64,000 bases of DNA from Sphingosinicella humi (GTDB lineage: Bacteria > Pseudomonadota > Alphaproteobacteria > Sphingomonadales > Sphingomonadaceae). Below, piece by piece: positions 19,082-30,202 of the stretch. Every line of letters begins with the position of its first letter. Within the stretch, counting starts at the first letter, position 1. The notes under the pieces are model-generated. The model did not search any database. It was not told the origin of the DNA and was given only the letters and a program-made list of their open reading frames with translations. The stretch covers positions 1,597,501 through 1,661,500 of the forward strand of contig NZ_QFFF01000001.1 in assembly GCF_003129465.1 (NCBI RefSeq). The letters are read 5' to 3'. The position numbers and the translations under genes are program-made.

Positions 19082-20113
19082 ATGAGCGCTCCTGCCCTGT
19101 CGGTTGTGATCCCCTGCTACAATGAGGCGGCGTGCCTGGCCGAGCTGCATCGCCGGGTGAGCGCGGCGGCGCGGGCGAGCGCGGGCGACTCCTATGAGAT
19201 CGTGCTCGTCAATGACGGCTCGCGCGACGGCAGCTGGGCGGCCATGCAGGACCTGGCGCGGAACGACGAGCGGCTGGTGGCGATCAACCTCTCGCGCAAT
19301 CACGGCCACCAGCTGGCGCTGACGGCGGGCCTCGACCTCTGTTCGGGCGAGCGCATCCTGATCATCGACGCCGATCTCCAGGACCCGCCGGAACTGCTGC
19401 CGCAGATGGTGGCGGAGATGGACGCGCAGGGGGCGGACGTCGTCTACGCCGTGCGCCGGGCGCGCGCGGGCGAAACGCATTTCAAGAAGGCGACCGCCAA
19501 GATTTTCTACCGGTTGCTGTCGCGGCTGACGGATGTGGAAATCCCGCTCGACGCCGGCGACTTCCGTCTGATGAGCCGCCGCGCCTTGGACGCGCTGCTG
19601 AGCCTTCCCGAGCAAGCGCGCTTCATCCGCGGCATGGTGGCGTGGGTCGGTTTTCGACAGGTGCCCTTTGCTTACGATCGGGCGGAGCGCTTCTCCGGCG
19701 TCACCAAATATCCGCTGGGCAAGATGATCAGCTTCGCGCTCGACGCGGTGACCGGATTCTCCACCGCGCCGCTGCGCCTGGCGAGCCATATCGGCCTATG
19801 GCTGGTCGGCGCCTCGCTGCTGCTGCTGCTCTACATCGCGATCGGCTGGCTGAGCGGCAGCACGATCCAGGGTTGGACGTCGCTGATGCTGGTCGTTGTG
19901 ATTCTCGGCGCGGTGCAGATGTTCGTGCTCGGCATGATCGGCGAATATCTGGGGCGGCTCTATATCGAGGCGAAGCGACGGCCCCTCTACATCGTGTCGG
20001 ATATTGCCGGACGAGCCGCCGGTCGGCCGCAGCTCGGCCATGTCGCTCACGAGGCCGAGACGATCGCGACCAGCGAGACCCCAGGCGGGAAGGGCATTCG
20101 CCCGATGAGGTGA
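19082..20113 (+). CDS. GtrB/DPM1-like polyprenyl-phosphate glycosyltransferase (GT2)
   Basis: A 343-residue family 2 glycosyltransferase: N-terminal SVVIPCYNEA, LVNDGSRDGS and the metal/nucleotide site IIDADLQDPPE, then FRLMSRRALD and two C-terminal membrane segments (about 235-260 and 270-295). This is the layout of GtrB, ArnC and dolichol-phosphate mannose synthase homologues, which load a sugar onto a polyprenyl phosphate on the cytoplasmic face. It directly follows the polytopic gene. Its last 67 bp overlap the end of the opposite-strand methyltransferase gene. Confidence 0.85.
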   Translation: MSAPALSVVIPCYNEAACLAELHRRVSAAARASAGDSYEIVLVNDGSRDGSWAAMQDLARNDERLVAINLSRNHGHQLALTAGLDLCSGERILIIDADLQDPPELLPQMVAEMDAQGADVVYAVRRARAGETHFKKATAKIFYRLLSRLTDVEIPLDAGDFRLMSRRALDALLSLPEQARFIRGMVAWVGFRQVPFAYDRAERFSGVTKYPLGKMISFALDAVTGFSTAPLRLASHIGLWLVGASLLLLLYIAIGWLSGSTIQGWTSLMLVVVILGAVQMFVLGMIGEYLGRLYIEAKRRPLYIVSDIAGRAAGRPQLGHVAHEAETIATSETPGGKGIRPMR

Positions 20114-20775
20114 CGCTCGAAGCCGAACAGCGTCTCGAACAGTCCATTGACGGGTCCGGGCGGCAGCTTGTCGTCGCTGTCCTCCTTGCCGGTCAGCCGT
20201 CCCGCCAGCCGTGCGGCGGCGGCGAGCGGGAAGAGAAGACTGTTGAACCAACTCAGGAACTCGACATGCAGCCCTGCCTCCGCGACAGCCTTGCGGAGGG
20301 ACCCGCGAGTGTAGCGACGATGATGGTGGTTCACGACGTCGTGCGTGCTCCACATCCAGGGGAAGGCCGGGACCGTGATCAGGATGCGGCCGCCTGGCTT
20401 CAGCCGGCGGGCGATGCTGGCGAGCGAGGCGCTATCCTCCCCGACATGCTCCAGCACGTCGAGGATCGCGACGAGATCGTAGTGATGGGTGGGAACGCCG
20501 GGGAGGTCCGGAAGCCTTGCCTCGCTCACGGCATGGCCGAGACGGCGGCTGGCGATCGCCCGGGCGGCCGCGTCGATCTCGATCCCATCGACGTGGCCGA
20601 AGCGGCGGAGCATGGCGAGATTGTGACCGGTTCCGCAGCCGATTTCGAGGATGCGGGCGTCCTTCGGCAGCCGGATTTTCCGTTCAATGAGGCGGGCCAG
20701 TATCTCCCGCCGCGCCCGGTACCACCAATGGCGGCTGTCGAGCTCCGCCATGCGGTCGTAGACGACACGCTCCAT
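20047..20775 (-). CDS. Class I SAM-dependent methyltransferase
   Basis: A 242-residue enzyme with motif I ILEIGCGTGHNLAML (about 40-54), the acidic DGIEIDA strand end and LVAILDVLEHVGED. The N-terminal HWWYRARREIL is typical of methyltransferases found in polysaccharide and glycolipid loci. The substrate is probably a sugar or lipid head group, by context. Its ATG overlaps the GtrA-like stop by one base (TAATG), showing translational coupling, and its 3' end overlaps the convergent GtrB-like gene. Confidence 0.75.
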   Translation of the reverse strand: MERVVYDRMAELDSRHWWYRARREILARLIERKIRLPKDARILEIGCGTGHNLAMLRRFGHVDGIEIDAAARAIASRRLGHAVSEARLPDLPGVPTHHYDLVAILDVLEHVGEDSASLASIARRLKPGGRILITVPAFPWMWSTHDVVNHHHRRYTRGSLRKAVAEAGLHVEFLSWFNSLLFPLAAAARLAGRLTGKEDSDDKLPPGPVNGLFETLFGFERHLIGRMPFPPGVSLVAIVSAS

Positions 20776-21173
20776 TAGACGAAAACCCAGCGGCGGTTGA
20801 GGGCGAAGGTGACGAAGGGCGTCACGAACAGCATGGGCACGATCGGCCACCAGGTGGGGCCGTCCAGCAACGGTCCGGTCAATATCCAGACGAATATGCT
20901 ATTGAGACAGAAGCTTACCAGGGTGACGAGAAAGAAACGACCCGTCCGGCGCGCCGGATTGTCGCGACCGCCATGCCCCCGGAAACTCCAGCGGCTGTGC
21001 AGAACGTAGCCGATGGCGACGCAAAGCAGATGGGCGAGCCAATTGGCGATGAGCGGATGGACGCCCAGGAACGTCGCCGTGACCCAATAGAGGGCGGCGC
21101 CGAGCGCGGTGACGAAGGCGCCGGTAAGGCCATAGCGGACAAGCTGGCCGAACAGGACTGAAACGCCATCCAT
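20775..21173 (-). CDS. GtrA-like membrane protein
   Basis: A 132-residue inner membrane protein with four hydrophobic segments and the GtrA-family pattern (QLVRYGLTGAFVTALGAALYW at the start, LHSRWSFRG mid-way, FALNRRWVFV at the end). GtrA proteins are thought to flip polyprenyl-linked sugars made by GtrB-type enzymes, and a GtrB-like gene is encoded convergently only 660 bp away. Divergent from the STT3-like gene across about 90 bp. Confidence 0.85.
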   Translation of the reverse strand: MDGVSVLFGQLVRYGLTGAFVTALGAALYWVTATFLGVHPLIANWLAHLLCVAIGYVLHSRWSFRGHGGRDNPARRTGRFFLVTLVSFCLNSIFVWILTGPLLDGPTWWPIVPMLFVTPFVTFALNRRWVFV

Positions 21174-21263
21174 TCCTTGTCGCTCGCCTTAATCCCGCGG
21201 GTTGCCCTTTGCTTCGCAGCGACTAATGCCGGTGCAAGGGATTGGGAAGGGGCGACCGACGGC

Positions 21264-23036
21264 ATGATTTTCACCGCCGATCATTTCGACCGGCATTGGC
21301 GGCTGTTGGTGACGTTCTTCTGGCTGGCGACGGCGGCTGCCTTCGTCTGGGCGCGGTGGCAATATATCGGCTGGTTCGCGCTCGGCGATACCGACGACAA
21401 TTTGAGGATGATGGAGGCCCGGGCGCTGCTGGCGGGGCAGGGCTGGTTCGACCTCCGCCAATATCGGCTCGATCCCCCTTATGGCGCCGACATCCACTGG
21501 TCGCGGCTGGTCGACCTGCCCTTGGCCGGGCTCATGCTGCTGTTCAGGCTGTTCATGTCGGGAGCGGAGGCCGAGAAGGTGGCGGTCGCGGTCGCGCCCA
21601 TGCTGCCGATGGGGGTGGCGATGGCGTCGCTCGCCATCCTGTGCCGCCGGCTGATCGCGCCGACCGCCTATATCTTCGCCCTTCTGCTCCTGCTCTACGC
21701 CCATTCCGCCAAAAGCATGTGGCTGCCGCTGCGCATCGACCATCATGGTTGGCAATTGGCGATGCTGAGCCTGGTGCTCCTCGGCCTGACCGATCGCAAG
21801 CGCGCGCGCGGCGGCGCCGTCACCGGAATCGCCACCGCGCTCTCGCTCTCGATCGGCCTGGAGATGCTGATCTATCTTGCCGTCGCGGGCGCGGCGACGG
21901 CGCTCATGTGGATCCGCGATGCGGGCCAGGCGCGCCGATTGGCCGCTTACGGCGCCAGCCTCGCCGGCGGCACGACGCTCGGCTACCTTATCTTCGCCTC
22001 CGATGCGAACAGGGCTCCGGTCTGCGATGCGCTCTCTCCGGTCTGGCTGTCTGTGATGGCGGCGGCGGGAGCCTTGGCGGTGCTCCTCGCTTGGCTTCGA
22101 CTGGGGCGCCCGCTGCTGCGGCTTGCTGCCGCGGCGCTGGCGGGCGCACTGCTGGCGGGCGGGTTCGCGCTCGCCTGGCCGGACTGCGTCAGTCGGCCGG
22201 AAGGCGTCTCGCCGGAGCTCTACAAGATGTGGCTTAGCCACGTTCGCGAGGCTCGCCCGATCTACACCCATAGCTGGCAGACGATCGTCAACGGCTTGGC
22301 GCTGCCGGTCGCCGGGCTCATCGGCTATGGCGTGACGATCTGGCGGCTGCGGCGCGACGAGGCGGCGCTGACGCCCTGGGCGGCGATCGCGCTGTCGGCG
22401 TTGATCGCAGTGGCCCTTCTCTTCTGGCAGACGCGGGCGACGCCGGCGGCCCAGCTTCTCGCCATCCCGGGTGCCGCGGCCCTGGCATGGATGGTCGTCG
22501 GCCGGGCCTGGTCGATTCCAAACCTGGCGTTGCGCGCCGTGGCCGTCCTGGTTGCCTTCCTGCTCATCTCCGGCATCGCCGTGCAGTGGGTGGTCCGCGC
22601 CTTTCCGGAGCCGACGAGCGCCGGGGCGAAGGCCGTCAGCGCGGCCAATGCCAAATGCCCGACGCTGGCCGCGCTGCGTCCGATCGCGCTGCGGCCCAAG
22701 GGTTATGTCCTCACCCATGTCGACCTCGGGCCGCGCCTCATCACCGTCACCCATCACGACGCCGTCGCCGGTCCCTATCACCGCAACGGGGACGCCATCC
22801 TGGACGTCATGCAGGCCTTTCGGGGTTCGGCGGACAATGCGCATGCCATCGTTGCCCGGCGGGGCATCGACTATGTGCTGATTTGCCCGAACCTGTCCGA
22901 ATCGACCATCTATCGCTCTCGCGCGCCCCAGGGCTTCTACGTGCAGCTGTCACGCGGCCAGGTGCCGGATTGGCTGGAGCCGATCGCGCTGCCGAAGAAT
23001 TCGCCCTACCGGATGTGGCGCGTCGTCAGGCGTTGA
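21264..23036 (+). CDS. Polytopic GT-C/STT3-like membrane protein
   Basis: A 590-residue protein with about twelve membrane segments and a C-terminal soluble part (about 470-590). The first outer loop has ALGDTDDNLRMMEAR and later HWSRLVDLP, and a RIDHHGW segment follows; these acidic and DHH features recall oligosaccharyltransferase STT3-type and other GT-C enzymes, but no WWDYG motif is present. It could transfer the lipid-linked sugar of the neighbouring Gtr-like genes to an outer acceptor. The ATG at 21264 is chosen over an in-frame TTG at 21177, whose extra residues do not resemble a signal. Its end overlaps the MarC-like gene by 11 bp. Confidence 0.6.
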   Translation: MIFTADHFDRHWRLLVTFFWLATAAAFVWARWQYIGWFALGDTDDNLRMMEARALLAGQGWFDLRQYRLDPPYGADIHWSRLVDLPLAGLMLLFRLFMSGAEAEKVAVAVAPMLPMGVAMASLAILCRRLIAPTAYIFALLLLLYAHSAKSMWLPLRIDHHGWQLAMLSLVLLGLTDRKRARGGAVTGIATALSLSIGLEMLIYLAVAGAATALMWIRDAGQARRLAAYGASLAGGTTLGYLIFASDANRAPVCDALSPVWLSVMAAAGALAVLLAWLRLGRPLLRLAAAALAGALLAGGFALAWPDCVSRPEGVSPELYKMWLSHVREARPIYTHSWQTIVNGLALPVAGLIGYGVTIWRLRRDEAALTPWAAIALSALIAVALLFWQTRATPAAQLLAIPGAAALAWMVVGRAWSIPNLALRAVAVLVAFLLISGIAVQWVVRAFPEPTSAGAKAVSAANAKCPTLAALRPIALRPKGYVLTHVDLGPRLITVTHHDAVAGPYHRNGDAILDVMQAFRGSADNAHAIVARRGIDYVLICPNLSESTIYRSRAPQGFYVQLSRGQVPDWLEPIALPKNSPYRMWRVVRR

Positions 23037-23649
23037 AGCTGATCGCGATGCCGTCGATCACGAACTGGGCGGCGAGCGCGGCGAGGATGACGCCGAGCAG
23101 GCGGGTGATCATCGCCTCCATCTTGTGGCCGAGCAGGCGCATCAGCGGCCTCGCCATCAGCAGCGCGACAAGGGTCAGGAGCAGGATGGCGAGAAGAGCG
23201 CCGAGCACGATCAGCGATTCCTGAAGGCCGTTGCTCCGCGCCATCAGCAGCATGATGGACGCGATCGAGCCGGGCCCGGCGATCATCGGGATCGCCATAG
23301 GAAAGACGGAGATGTCCTCGATCTCCGGCGTGGCATTGACCTCCTGCGCGCGGTGCTCCCGCCGTTCGGTGCGCTTTTCGAACACCATCTCCAGCGCGAT
23401 CAGGAACAGCATGATGCCGCCCGCGATGCGGAAGGCGGCGAGGCTGACGCCGAGCGCGGAGAGGAGATCCTCGCCGAACAGGCCGAAGAAGATGAGGATG
23501 GAGGCGGCGATCAGCACCGAGCGAATCGCCATCGCCCGCCGCTGCGCGTGGGGGGCGCCCTGGGTCAGGCTGGCGAAGATCGGTGCGCATCCCGGCGGGT
23601 CGATGATGACGAAGAAGGTCACCAGCGCCGAGGTGAGGAGCTCGATCAC
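23026..23649 (-). CDS. MarC family integral membrane protein
   Basis: A 207-residue six-helix protein of the MarC/UPF0056 family, with the conserved [14 protein letters not shown] near the start and [15 protein letters not shown] in the centre. The function is unknown; an early link to multiple antibiotic resistance was not upheld. The GTG start overlaps the folD stop (GTGA), indicating coupled translation. A longer in-frame extension into folD exists but is only the folD shadow. Confidence 0.85.
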   Translation of the reverse strand: MIELLTSALVTFFVIIDPPGCAPIFASLTQGAPHAQRRAMAIRSVLIAASILIFFGLFGEDLLSALGVSLAAFRIAGGIMLFLIALEMVFEKRTERREHRAQEVNATPEIEDISVFPMAIPMIAGPGSIASIMLLMARSNGLQESLIVLGALLAILLLTLVALLMARPLMRLLGHKMEAMITRLLGVILAALAAQFVIDGIAISFNA

Positions 23650-24536
23650 AGTCCGGCGGGCGGCGGCAGGCCGGCCCGGGCATGGGCGGCGACGAGGGTG
23701 TTGCGCAGCAGGACGGCGATCGTCATCGGGCCCACGCCGCCAGGCACCGGCGTAATGGCGCCGGCGACATCCCTGGCGCTCGCGAACTCGACATCGCCGA
23801 CGAGGCGGGTCTTGCCTGCCTCCTTGGCGGGGATGCGATTGATGCCTACGTCGATCACGGTGGCGCCGGGCTTCAGCCAATCGCCCCTGATCATTTCTGG
23901 CCGTCCGACCGCCGCCACGACGATGTCGGCGCGGCGGACTGCACCGGGAAGATCCCGCGTCCGGCTGTGGGCGACGGTGACGGTGCAATTCTCCTGGAGG
24001 AGCAGTTGCGCCATCGGCTTGCCGACGATGTTGGAGCGGCCGACCACGACGGCGTCGAGGCCGGAGAGATCGCCGAGCCGGTCCTTCAGCAGCATCAGGC
24101 AGCCGAGCGGCGTGCAGGGCACGAGCGCCTCTTCACCCACCGCGAGCTTGCCGGCATTGGCGATGTGGAAGCCGTCCACGTCCTTGGCCGGGTCGATCGC
24201 CGCGATCACGGCCTTGTCGTCGACACCCTTGGGGAGCGGCAGTTGGACGAGGATACCGTCGACGCACTCGTCCGCGTTCAGCCGCTCGACGAGGGCGATC
24301 AGCTCTTCCTGGGTCGTCGTATCCGGCAGCTTGTGCTCGAAGCTCTCCATGCCGGCCGCGACCGTCGCCTTGCCCTTGGAGCGGACATAGACCTGGCTCG
24401 CCGGATCCTCGCCAACCAGCACGACGGCGAGGCCGGGCTTGCGGCCCTTGGCCGAAACGAAGGTGGGCACGGCCTCCGCGATGCGGGCGCGCAGGCCCTC
24501 GGCGAAGGCCTTGCCGTCGATGATGTCGGCGCTCAT
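23646..24536 (-). CDS. folD: Methylenetetrahydrofolate dehydrogenase/cyclohydrolase
   Basis: A bifunctional cytoplasmic enzyme converting 5,10-methylene-THF to 10-formyl-THF through the methenyl form, with NADP. The 296-residue protein has the YVRSKGKA segment bearing the catalytic Lys, [10 protein letters not shown], the NADP site [14 protein letters not shown] and the C-terminal [13 protein letters not shown]. It lies 7 bp after yggT and overlaps marC, forming a three-gene unit. Confidence 0.96.
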   Translation of the reverse strand: MSADIIDGKAFAEGLRARIAEAVPTFVSAKGRKPGLAVVLVGEDPASQVYVRSKGKATVAAGMESFEHKLPDTTTQEELIALVERLNADECVDGILVQLPLPKGVDDKAVIAAIDPAKDVDGFHIANAGKLAVGEEALVPCTPLGCLMLLKDRLGDLSGLDAVVVGRSNIVGKPMAQLLLQENCTVTVAHSRTRDLPGAVRRADIVVAAVGRPEMIRGDWLKPGATVIDVGINRIPAKEAGKTRLVGDVEFASARDVAGAITPVPGGVGPMTIAVLLRNTLVAAHARAGLPPPAGL

Positions 24537-24542
24537 GGCGGC

Positions 24543-24836
24543 TCAGTAGGCGATGTCGGCCGCGACCCCGCCGAGCAGGATACGCACGACATAGATCAGC
24601 AGCAGCACGACGAGCGGCGAGAAGTCGATGCCGCCGAAGTCGGGGAGGATGCGGCGGATGGGGCGGTAGAGCGGCTCGGTGATCCGATCGAGCGCATTGA
24701 GGAGCGAACGGACGAAATCATTATAGGTGTTGATGACGTTGAAGGCGACGAGCCAGCTTAGGATCGCCTGGATGATGATGATCCAGGTCAGCACCGTCAG
24801 CAGCAGCTGAAGAACGTCGAAAAAGGCAAGCAGCAT
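24543..24836 (-). CDS. yggT: YggT family membrane protein
   Basis: A 97-residue protein with two hydrophobic segments (about 8-30 and 70-90) flanking the conserved LDRITEPLYRPIRRILPDFGGIDFSP core (given here from its family outline). YggT proteins have been tied to osmotic response, cell shape and chloroplast complex assembly in different organisms; no biochemical role is settled. The start MLLAFFDVLQ is taken because the frame upstream of it is Arg/Pro-rich and unlike the family. Confidence 0.85.
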   Translation of the reverse strand: MLLAFFDVLQLLLTVLTWIIIIQAILSWLVAFNVINTYNDFVRSLLNALDRITEPLYRPIRRILPDFGGIDFSPLVVLLLIYVVRILLGGVAADIAY

Positions 24837-24963
24837 AGTCTCTCCCCGCGGACACCGGCTTCGCCATGTAGGGGAGTGGCGCGGGCGGAGCAATGGTGGG
24901 AGCCGCGACGGGAACACACGGCCTCGAGCGCTGTTTGAACTGCAAGGTGGCAGGGAGGATCCG

Positions 24964-25365
24964 ATGAAGGGCTATGTCGACAATATCGAGACGCGGACGG
25001 TCGAGAATGAGGATTTCAGACGCGTTCTCTATACGGGCAAGAACCTTCAGCTCGTGCTGATGACGCTGAAACCCGGCGAGGAGATCGGCGAGGAAGTGCA
25101 CCACGATCGCGACCAGTTCTTCCGGATCGAGCAAGGCCGCGGCGAAATCCGCATCGACGGGACCGCAAACGTCGTCGAGGACGATTTCGCCGTCATCGTC
25201 CCGGCCGGCGCTCGTCACAACGTCGTCAACACCGGCAGCAGCCCGCTGCGGCTCTACACGCTTTACGGCCCGCCCGAGCACCGCGACGGGGTGGTTCACA
25301 AGGACAAGGCTCAAGCCGAGTACGACCACGACAAAGACCATTTCGACGGCAAGACAACTGAATAA
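24964..25365 (+). CDS. Single-domain cupin protein
   Basis: A 133-residue cupin. Motif 1 is seen in LKPGEEIGEEVHHDRDQFFRIEQG (abridged) with His-His and Glu residues that bind metal, and motif 2 in VPAGARHNVVN with the last His. The tail is highly charged (DKAQAEYDHDKDHFDG). Such proteins can be isomerases, dioxygenases or sugar-binding regulators; no assignment is possible here. GGGAGGAT lies just before the ATG. Divergent from yggT. Confidence 0.8.
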   Translation: MKGYVDNIETRTVENEDFRRVLYTGKNLQLVLMTLKPGEEIGEEVHHDRDQFFRIEQGRGEIRIDGTANVVEDDFAVIVPAGARHNVVNTGSSPLRLYTLYGPPEHRDGVVHKDKAQAEYDHDKDHFDGKTTE

Positions 25366-25493
25366 CACCTTGCCCGCAGGGGTAAGTCCTTGGGCTCTCC
25401 AAAAGGCATCCTGGTAGTCTCGGTCAAGTATCGAATTGACAATTAGCGTTTTTTCGCGACTTTCTACTCGTCGGGGGACGAACAGGGGGACTC

Positions 25494-26885
25494 GTGAAAC
25501 GGAATCGTTTGCTGGTCGGAGCGGCGACCATCGCATTGGCTTGCTTGTTGGCTAGCTGCGGAGGAGGCGGTTCGGGGGGAGGAAGCGGGGGCGGTTCCAA
25601 CACTGCGCCACCCCCGCCACCGCCACCACCCCCGCCACCGCCGCCACCACCTCCTCCCGACCATCTCACCTTTACGACCTCACTTGGCATGCCGCTGATT
25701 GGGGTTGGCTATTTTCAAGAGCCGCCGGACCGCCCCTTCTCGAACGATGCGACGGCCGTATTCACGAACCGAAAAGGGCAGTTCGGGAACGGCGTGACTG
25801 GCGTGATCATCCCGGGGTCGCGCAGACGTTTGCCGCCGGATACGCCGACCCAGTTGGTGGGAGTACTAGGCATCGATCCGGCAAGCGGCTTCACTTGGTC
25901 CTTTAGCTCCCCCGTTGGGGGGACGACGGTATCGCCGCTCACTACAGTCATAGAAGGTGCTGGAAACTCGAGCTCCGTCATAAGCGCGCTGCGGCTGCGG
26001 GAAGGTCCTCAACCCATTTCCGACGGTCGTGATCTCCTCACCTTTCACGCCGGCGGAGGACTTAGGTCATCTGATCCCGCTACTGCGCGCGACGCTGCGC
26101 GCCTAACTTCGGTCAACCTGCAGCTGCTGGCGGTGGGCATTCTCCTTTCCCCGGGGTATGGACGAAATTCTTCTGAGGCTGACCTCTTTTCTACTGAGGA
26201 AAGCCTGCGGCGGTTTGGCGAATTCATTGCCGATGGAGGCCGAGGCGATCTGCGCTCTGCAACCGATATGGAAACGCTGATCCACTCGATGAACCTCGCG
26301 ACAGCTGCAACAGACGAGGCCACAAAGGCGGCGGCCGAGTTGCTGTCCGATTATGCCTCCGCCGTCCCGGATCTCGTCGACGACATAGATACTATAGGCC
26401 GATTCGAACTTGGATTGGTATTTGACGTAATGCCCCAGGTGCAAAGTCTGCTGAGGGGTCACGCGAATGCCGAGATTGCGTCGATTCTCGCACGAACTCC
26501 CACCAGTATCGCAGAGGATTTCGCGGTATACGCCGATACACCGCGTCAATTCGTCGAAGATCTCCTTGTCGCTGGACCCGATTATCGAGAAGTGCCTGCG
26601 GGCGGAGAGATCGTCCTCGACCAGCACGATGGTGCTTTAAGGCGACTATCGAGCAATGATTGGCGCTTCTATCCGAACATCACTTTCGGCGGGCTGACGA
26701 CGCCGATGATCGACATGATTTCGATCGCTCCCGCCAACGTCAATCACATATCCGTGGAAGTCGGATCCGACGGTGTTTTGCGAATCAAGGCTCTCCCGGG
26801 TTTTCGCGGTCTTGCCCGGTTCGACTATCGCGTCCGCGACGAAGAGCAATCTGCTAGCGGCCGAGCCTTTGTGCGGGTCCACTGA
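25494..26885 (+). CDS. Large lipoprotein with Gly-rich and poly-Pro linker
   Basis: A 463-residue surface or periplasmic lipoprotein: signal with lipobox LLASC (Cys23 or so), a Gly/Ser run, then 17 consecutive prolines, then about 400 residues of unrecognised sequence. The C-terminal 70 residues (from about NITFGGLT to FDYRVRDEEQSASGRAFVRV) look like an immunoglobulin/cadherin-like strand-rich domain. The GTG start follows CAGGGGGA. A perfect -35-like TTGACA lies at 25436-25441. Base composition and codon use are less GC-biased than in neighbouring genes, suggesting a recent arrival or fast evolution. Confidence 0.65.
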   Translation: MKRNRLLVGAATIALACLLASCGGGGSGGGSGGGSNTAPPPPPPPPPPPPPPPPPDHLTFTTSLGMPLIGVGYFQEPPDRPFSNDATAVFTNRKGQFGNGVTGVIIPGSRRRLPPDTPTQLVGVLGIDPASGFTWSFSSPVGGTTVSPLTTVIEGAGNSSSVISALRLREGPQPISDGRDLLTFHAGGGLRSSDPATARDAARLTSVNLQLLAVGILLSPGYGRNSSEADLFSTEESLRRFGEFIADGGRGDLRSATDMETLIHSMNLATAATDEATKAAAELLSDYASAVPDLVDDIDTIGRFELGLVFDVMPQVQSLLRGHANAEIASILARTPTSIAEDFAVYADTPRQFVEDLLVAGPDYREVPAGGEIVLDQHDGALRRLSSNDWRFYPNITFGGLTTPMIDMISIAPANVNHISVEVGSDGVLRIKALPGFRGLARFDYRVRDEEQSASGRAFVRVH

Positions 26886-26940
26886 GGCGTAGCCGCTGAC
26901 GTCTGTTTTTGAGCACGGTCCTCTTCACAAACGTGAGCAG

Positions 26941-26969
26941 TTGACCCACATGTGCCCCGCCGCTATAGG
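26941..26969 (+). promoter_or_regulatory. Candidate promoter of the rpsL operon
   Basis: TTGACC (26941-26946) and TATAGG (26964-26969) are separated by exactly 17 bp, a good housekeeping-sigma arrangement. It would give a leader of about 170 bases before rpsL. No other gene needs a plus-strand promoter in this 262-bp gap. Confidence 0.5.
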
Positions 26970-27147
26970 CCGCCCCTGCCTCGGGGCTGGTGGTGGTTCC
27001 TTAAACAGACCAGACGCTGCCTTTAACGGGCAAGAGCTTGAACATTGCTGCACGTTCGCGAAGGGCCTGGGGGGCCGATATGGCCGCCGGGGTTTTTGTG
27101 CATTTTGCGTGACAGTAGAGTAACTTGAGAAAAGGTGAAGGGCTTCA

Positions 27148-27519
27148 ATGCCGACGATCAACCAGCTGATCCGTAAGGGTCGCGAACCGCAGAAGGCCAA
27201 ATCCAAGGTCCCTGCGATGGACCAGAACCCGCAGAAGCGCGGGGTCTGCACCCGTGTCTATACGACGACCCCCAAGAAGCCCAACTCCGCGCTCAGGAAG
27301 GTGGCCAAGGTCCGCCTGACCAACCAGCGCGAAGTGATCAGCTACATTCCCGGCGAGGGCCACAACCTTCAGGAGCATAGCGTCGTCCTGATCCGCGGCG
27401 GCCGTGTGCGCGACCTTCCGGGCGTGCGCTATCACGTGCTTCGCGGCGTGCTCGACACCCAGGGTGTCAAGGACCGCAAGCAGAGCCGTTCGAAATACGG
27501 CGCCAAGCGTCCGAAGTAA
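27148..27519 (+). CDS. rpsL: 30S ribosomal protein uS12
   Basis: A 123-residue decoding-centre protein. The TTTPKKPNS loop is intact with Lys43 and Lys44. At the second streptomycin-relevant site the protein has RVRDLPG with Arg88, where Escherichia coli has Lys88. It opens the str operon, with rpsG 14 bp downstream. Confidence 0.98.
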   Translation: MPTINQLIRKGREPQKAKSKVPAMDQNPQKRGVCTRVYTTTPKKPNSALRKVAKVRLTNQREVISYIPGEGHNLQEHSVVLIRGGRVRDLPGVRYHVLRGVLDTQGVKDRKQSRSKYGAKRPK

Positions 27520-27533
27520 GGGAATAGAAGAAG

Positions 27534-28004
27534 ATGTCTCGTCGTCGCCGTCCCGAAAAGCGCGAAATCCTCCCCGATCCGAAGTTCGGGGACATCGTCC
27601 TTTCCAAATTCATGAACAGCGTCATGCTCGACGGCAAGAAGTCCGTCGCGGAAGGTATCGTCTATGGCGCGCTCGACACCGTCGAAGCGCGGGCCAAGAA
27701 GGACCCGATGCAGGTGTTCCATGACGCCCTCAACAACATCAAGCCGGGCATCGAGGTCCGCAGCCGCCGCGTCGGCGGCGCCACCTACCAGGTGCCGGTC
27801 GAGGTTCGTCCGGAGCGTGCCCAGGCGCTCGCCATCCGCTGGCTGATCTCGGCGTCGCGTGCCCGCAGCGAGAACACGATGGCCGCCCGCCTGTCGGGCG
27901 AGCTGCTCGACGCCGCCAATAATCGCGGCAATGCGGTCAAGAAGCGCGAGGATACGCACCGCATGGCGGAAGCGAACCGCGCCTTCTCGCATTATCGCTG
28001 GTAA
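27534..28004 (+). CDS. rpsG: 30S ribosomal protein uS7
   Basis: A 156-residue assembly-initiating protein of the small-subunit head and autoregulator of the str operon in Escherichia coli. It begins [10 protein letters not shown] and keeps the conserved [17 protein letters not shown] and [19 protein letters not shown] segments. The 61-bp spacer to fusA contains an imperfect hairpin (28019-28029 with 28037-28048), a possible site of translational feedback. Confidence 0.98.
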   Translation: MSRRRRPEKREILPDPKFGDIVLSKFMNSVMLDGKKSVAEGIVYGALDTVEARAKKDPMQVFHDALNNIKPGIEVRSRRVGGATYQVPVEVRPERAQALAIRWLISASRARSENTMAARLSGELLDAANNRGNAVKKREDTHRMAEANRAFSHYRW

Positions 28005-28065
28005 CTGAAAACAACGTCGGGGCGCTGCCATGAAAGGGTAGCGGCCCCGGCCCTGGAGACAAGAC

Positions 28066-30159
<2,094 letters not shown>

Positions 30160-30202
30160 CAGGGCGGCGGTTAGTTAGTCAGAAAGACGAGGGTAAGGCA
30201 AA

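Noticed and set aside
26925-27123. Small frames on both strands in the gap before rpsL
   Set aside because: No ribosome site, no family pattern, and they overlap the likely rpsL promoter and leader.
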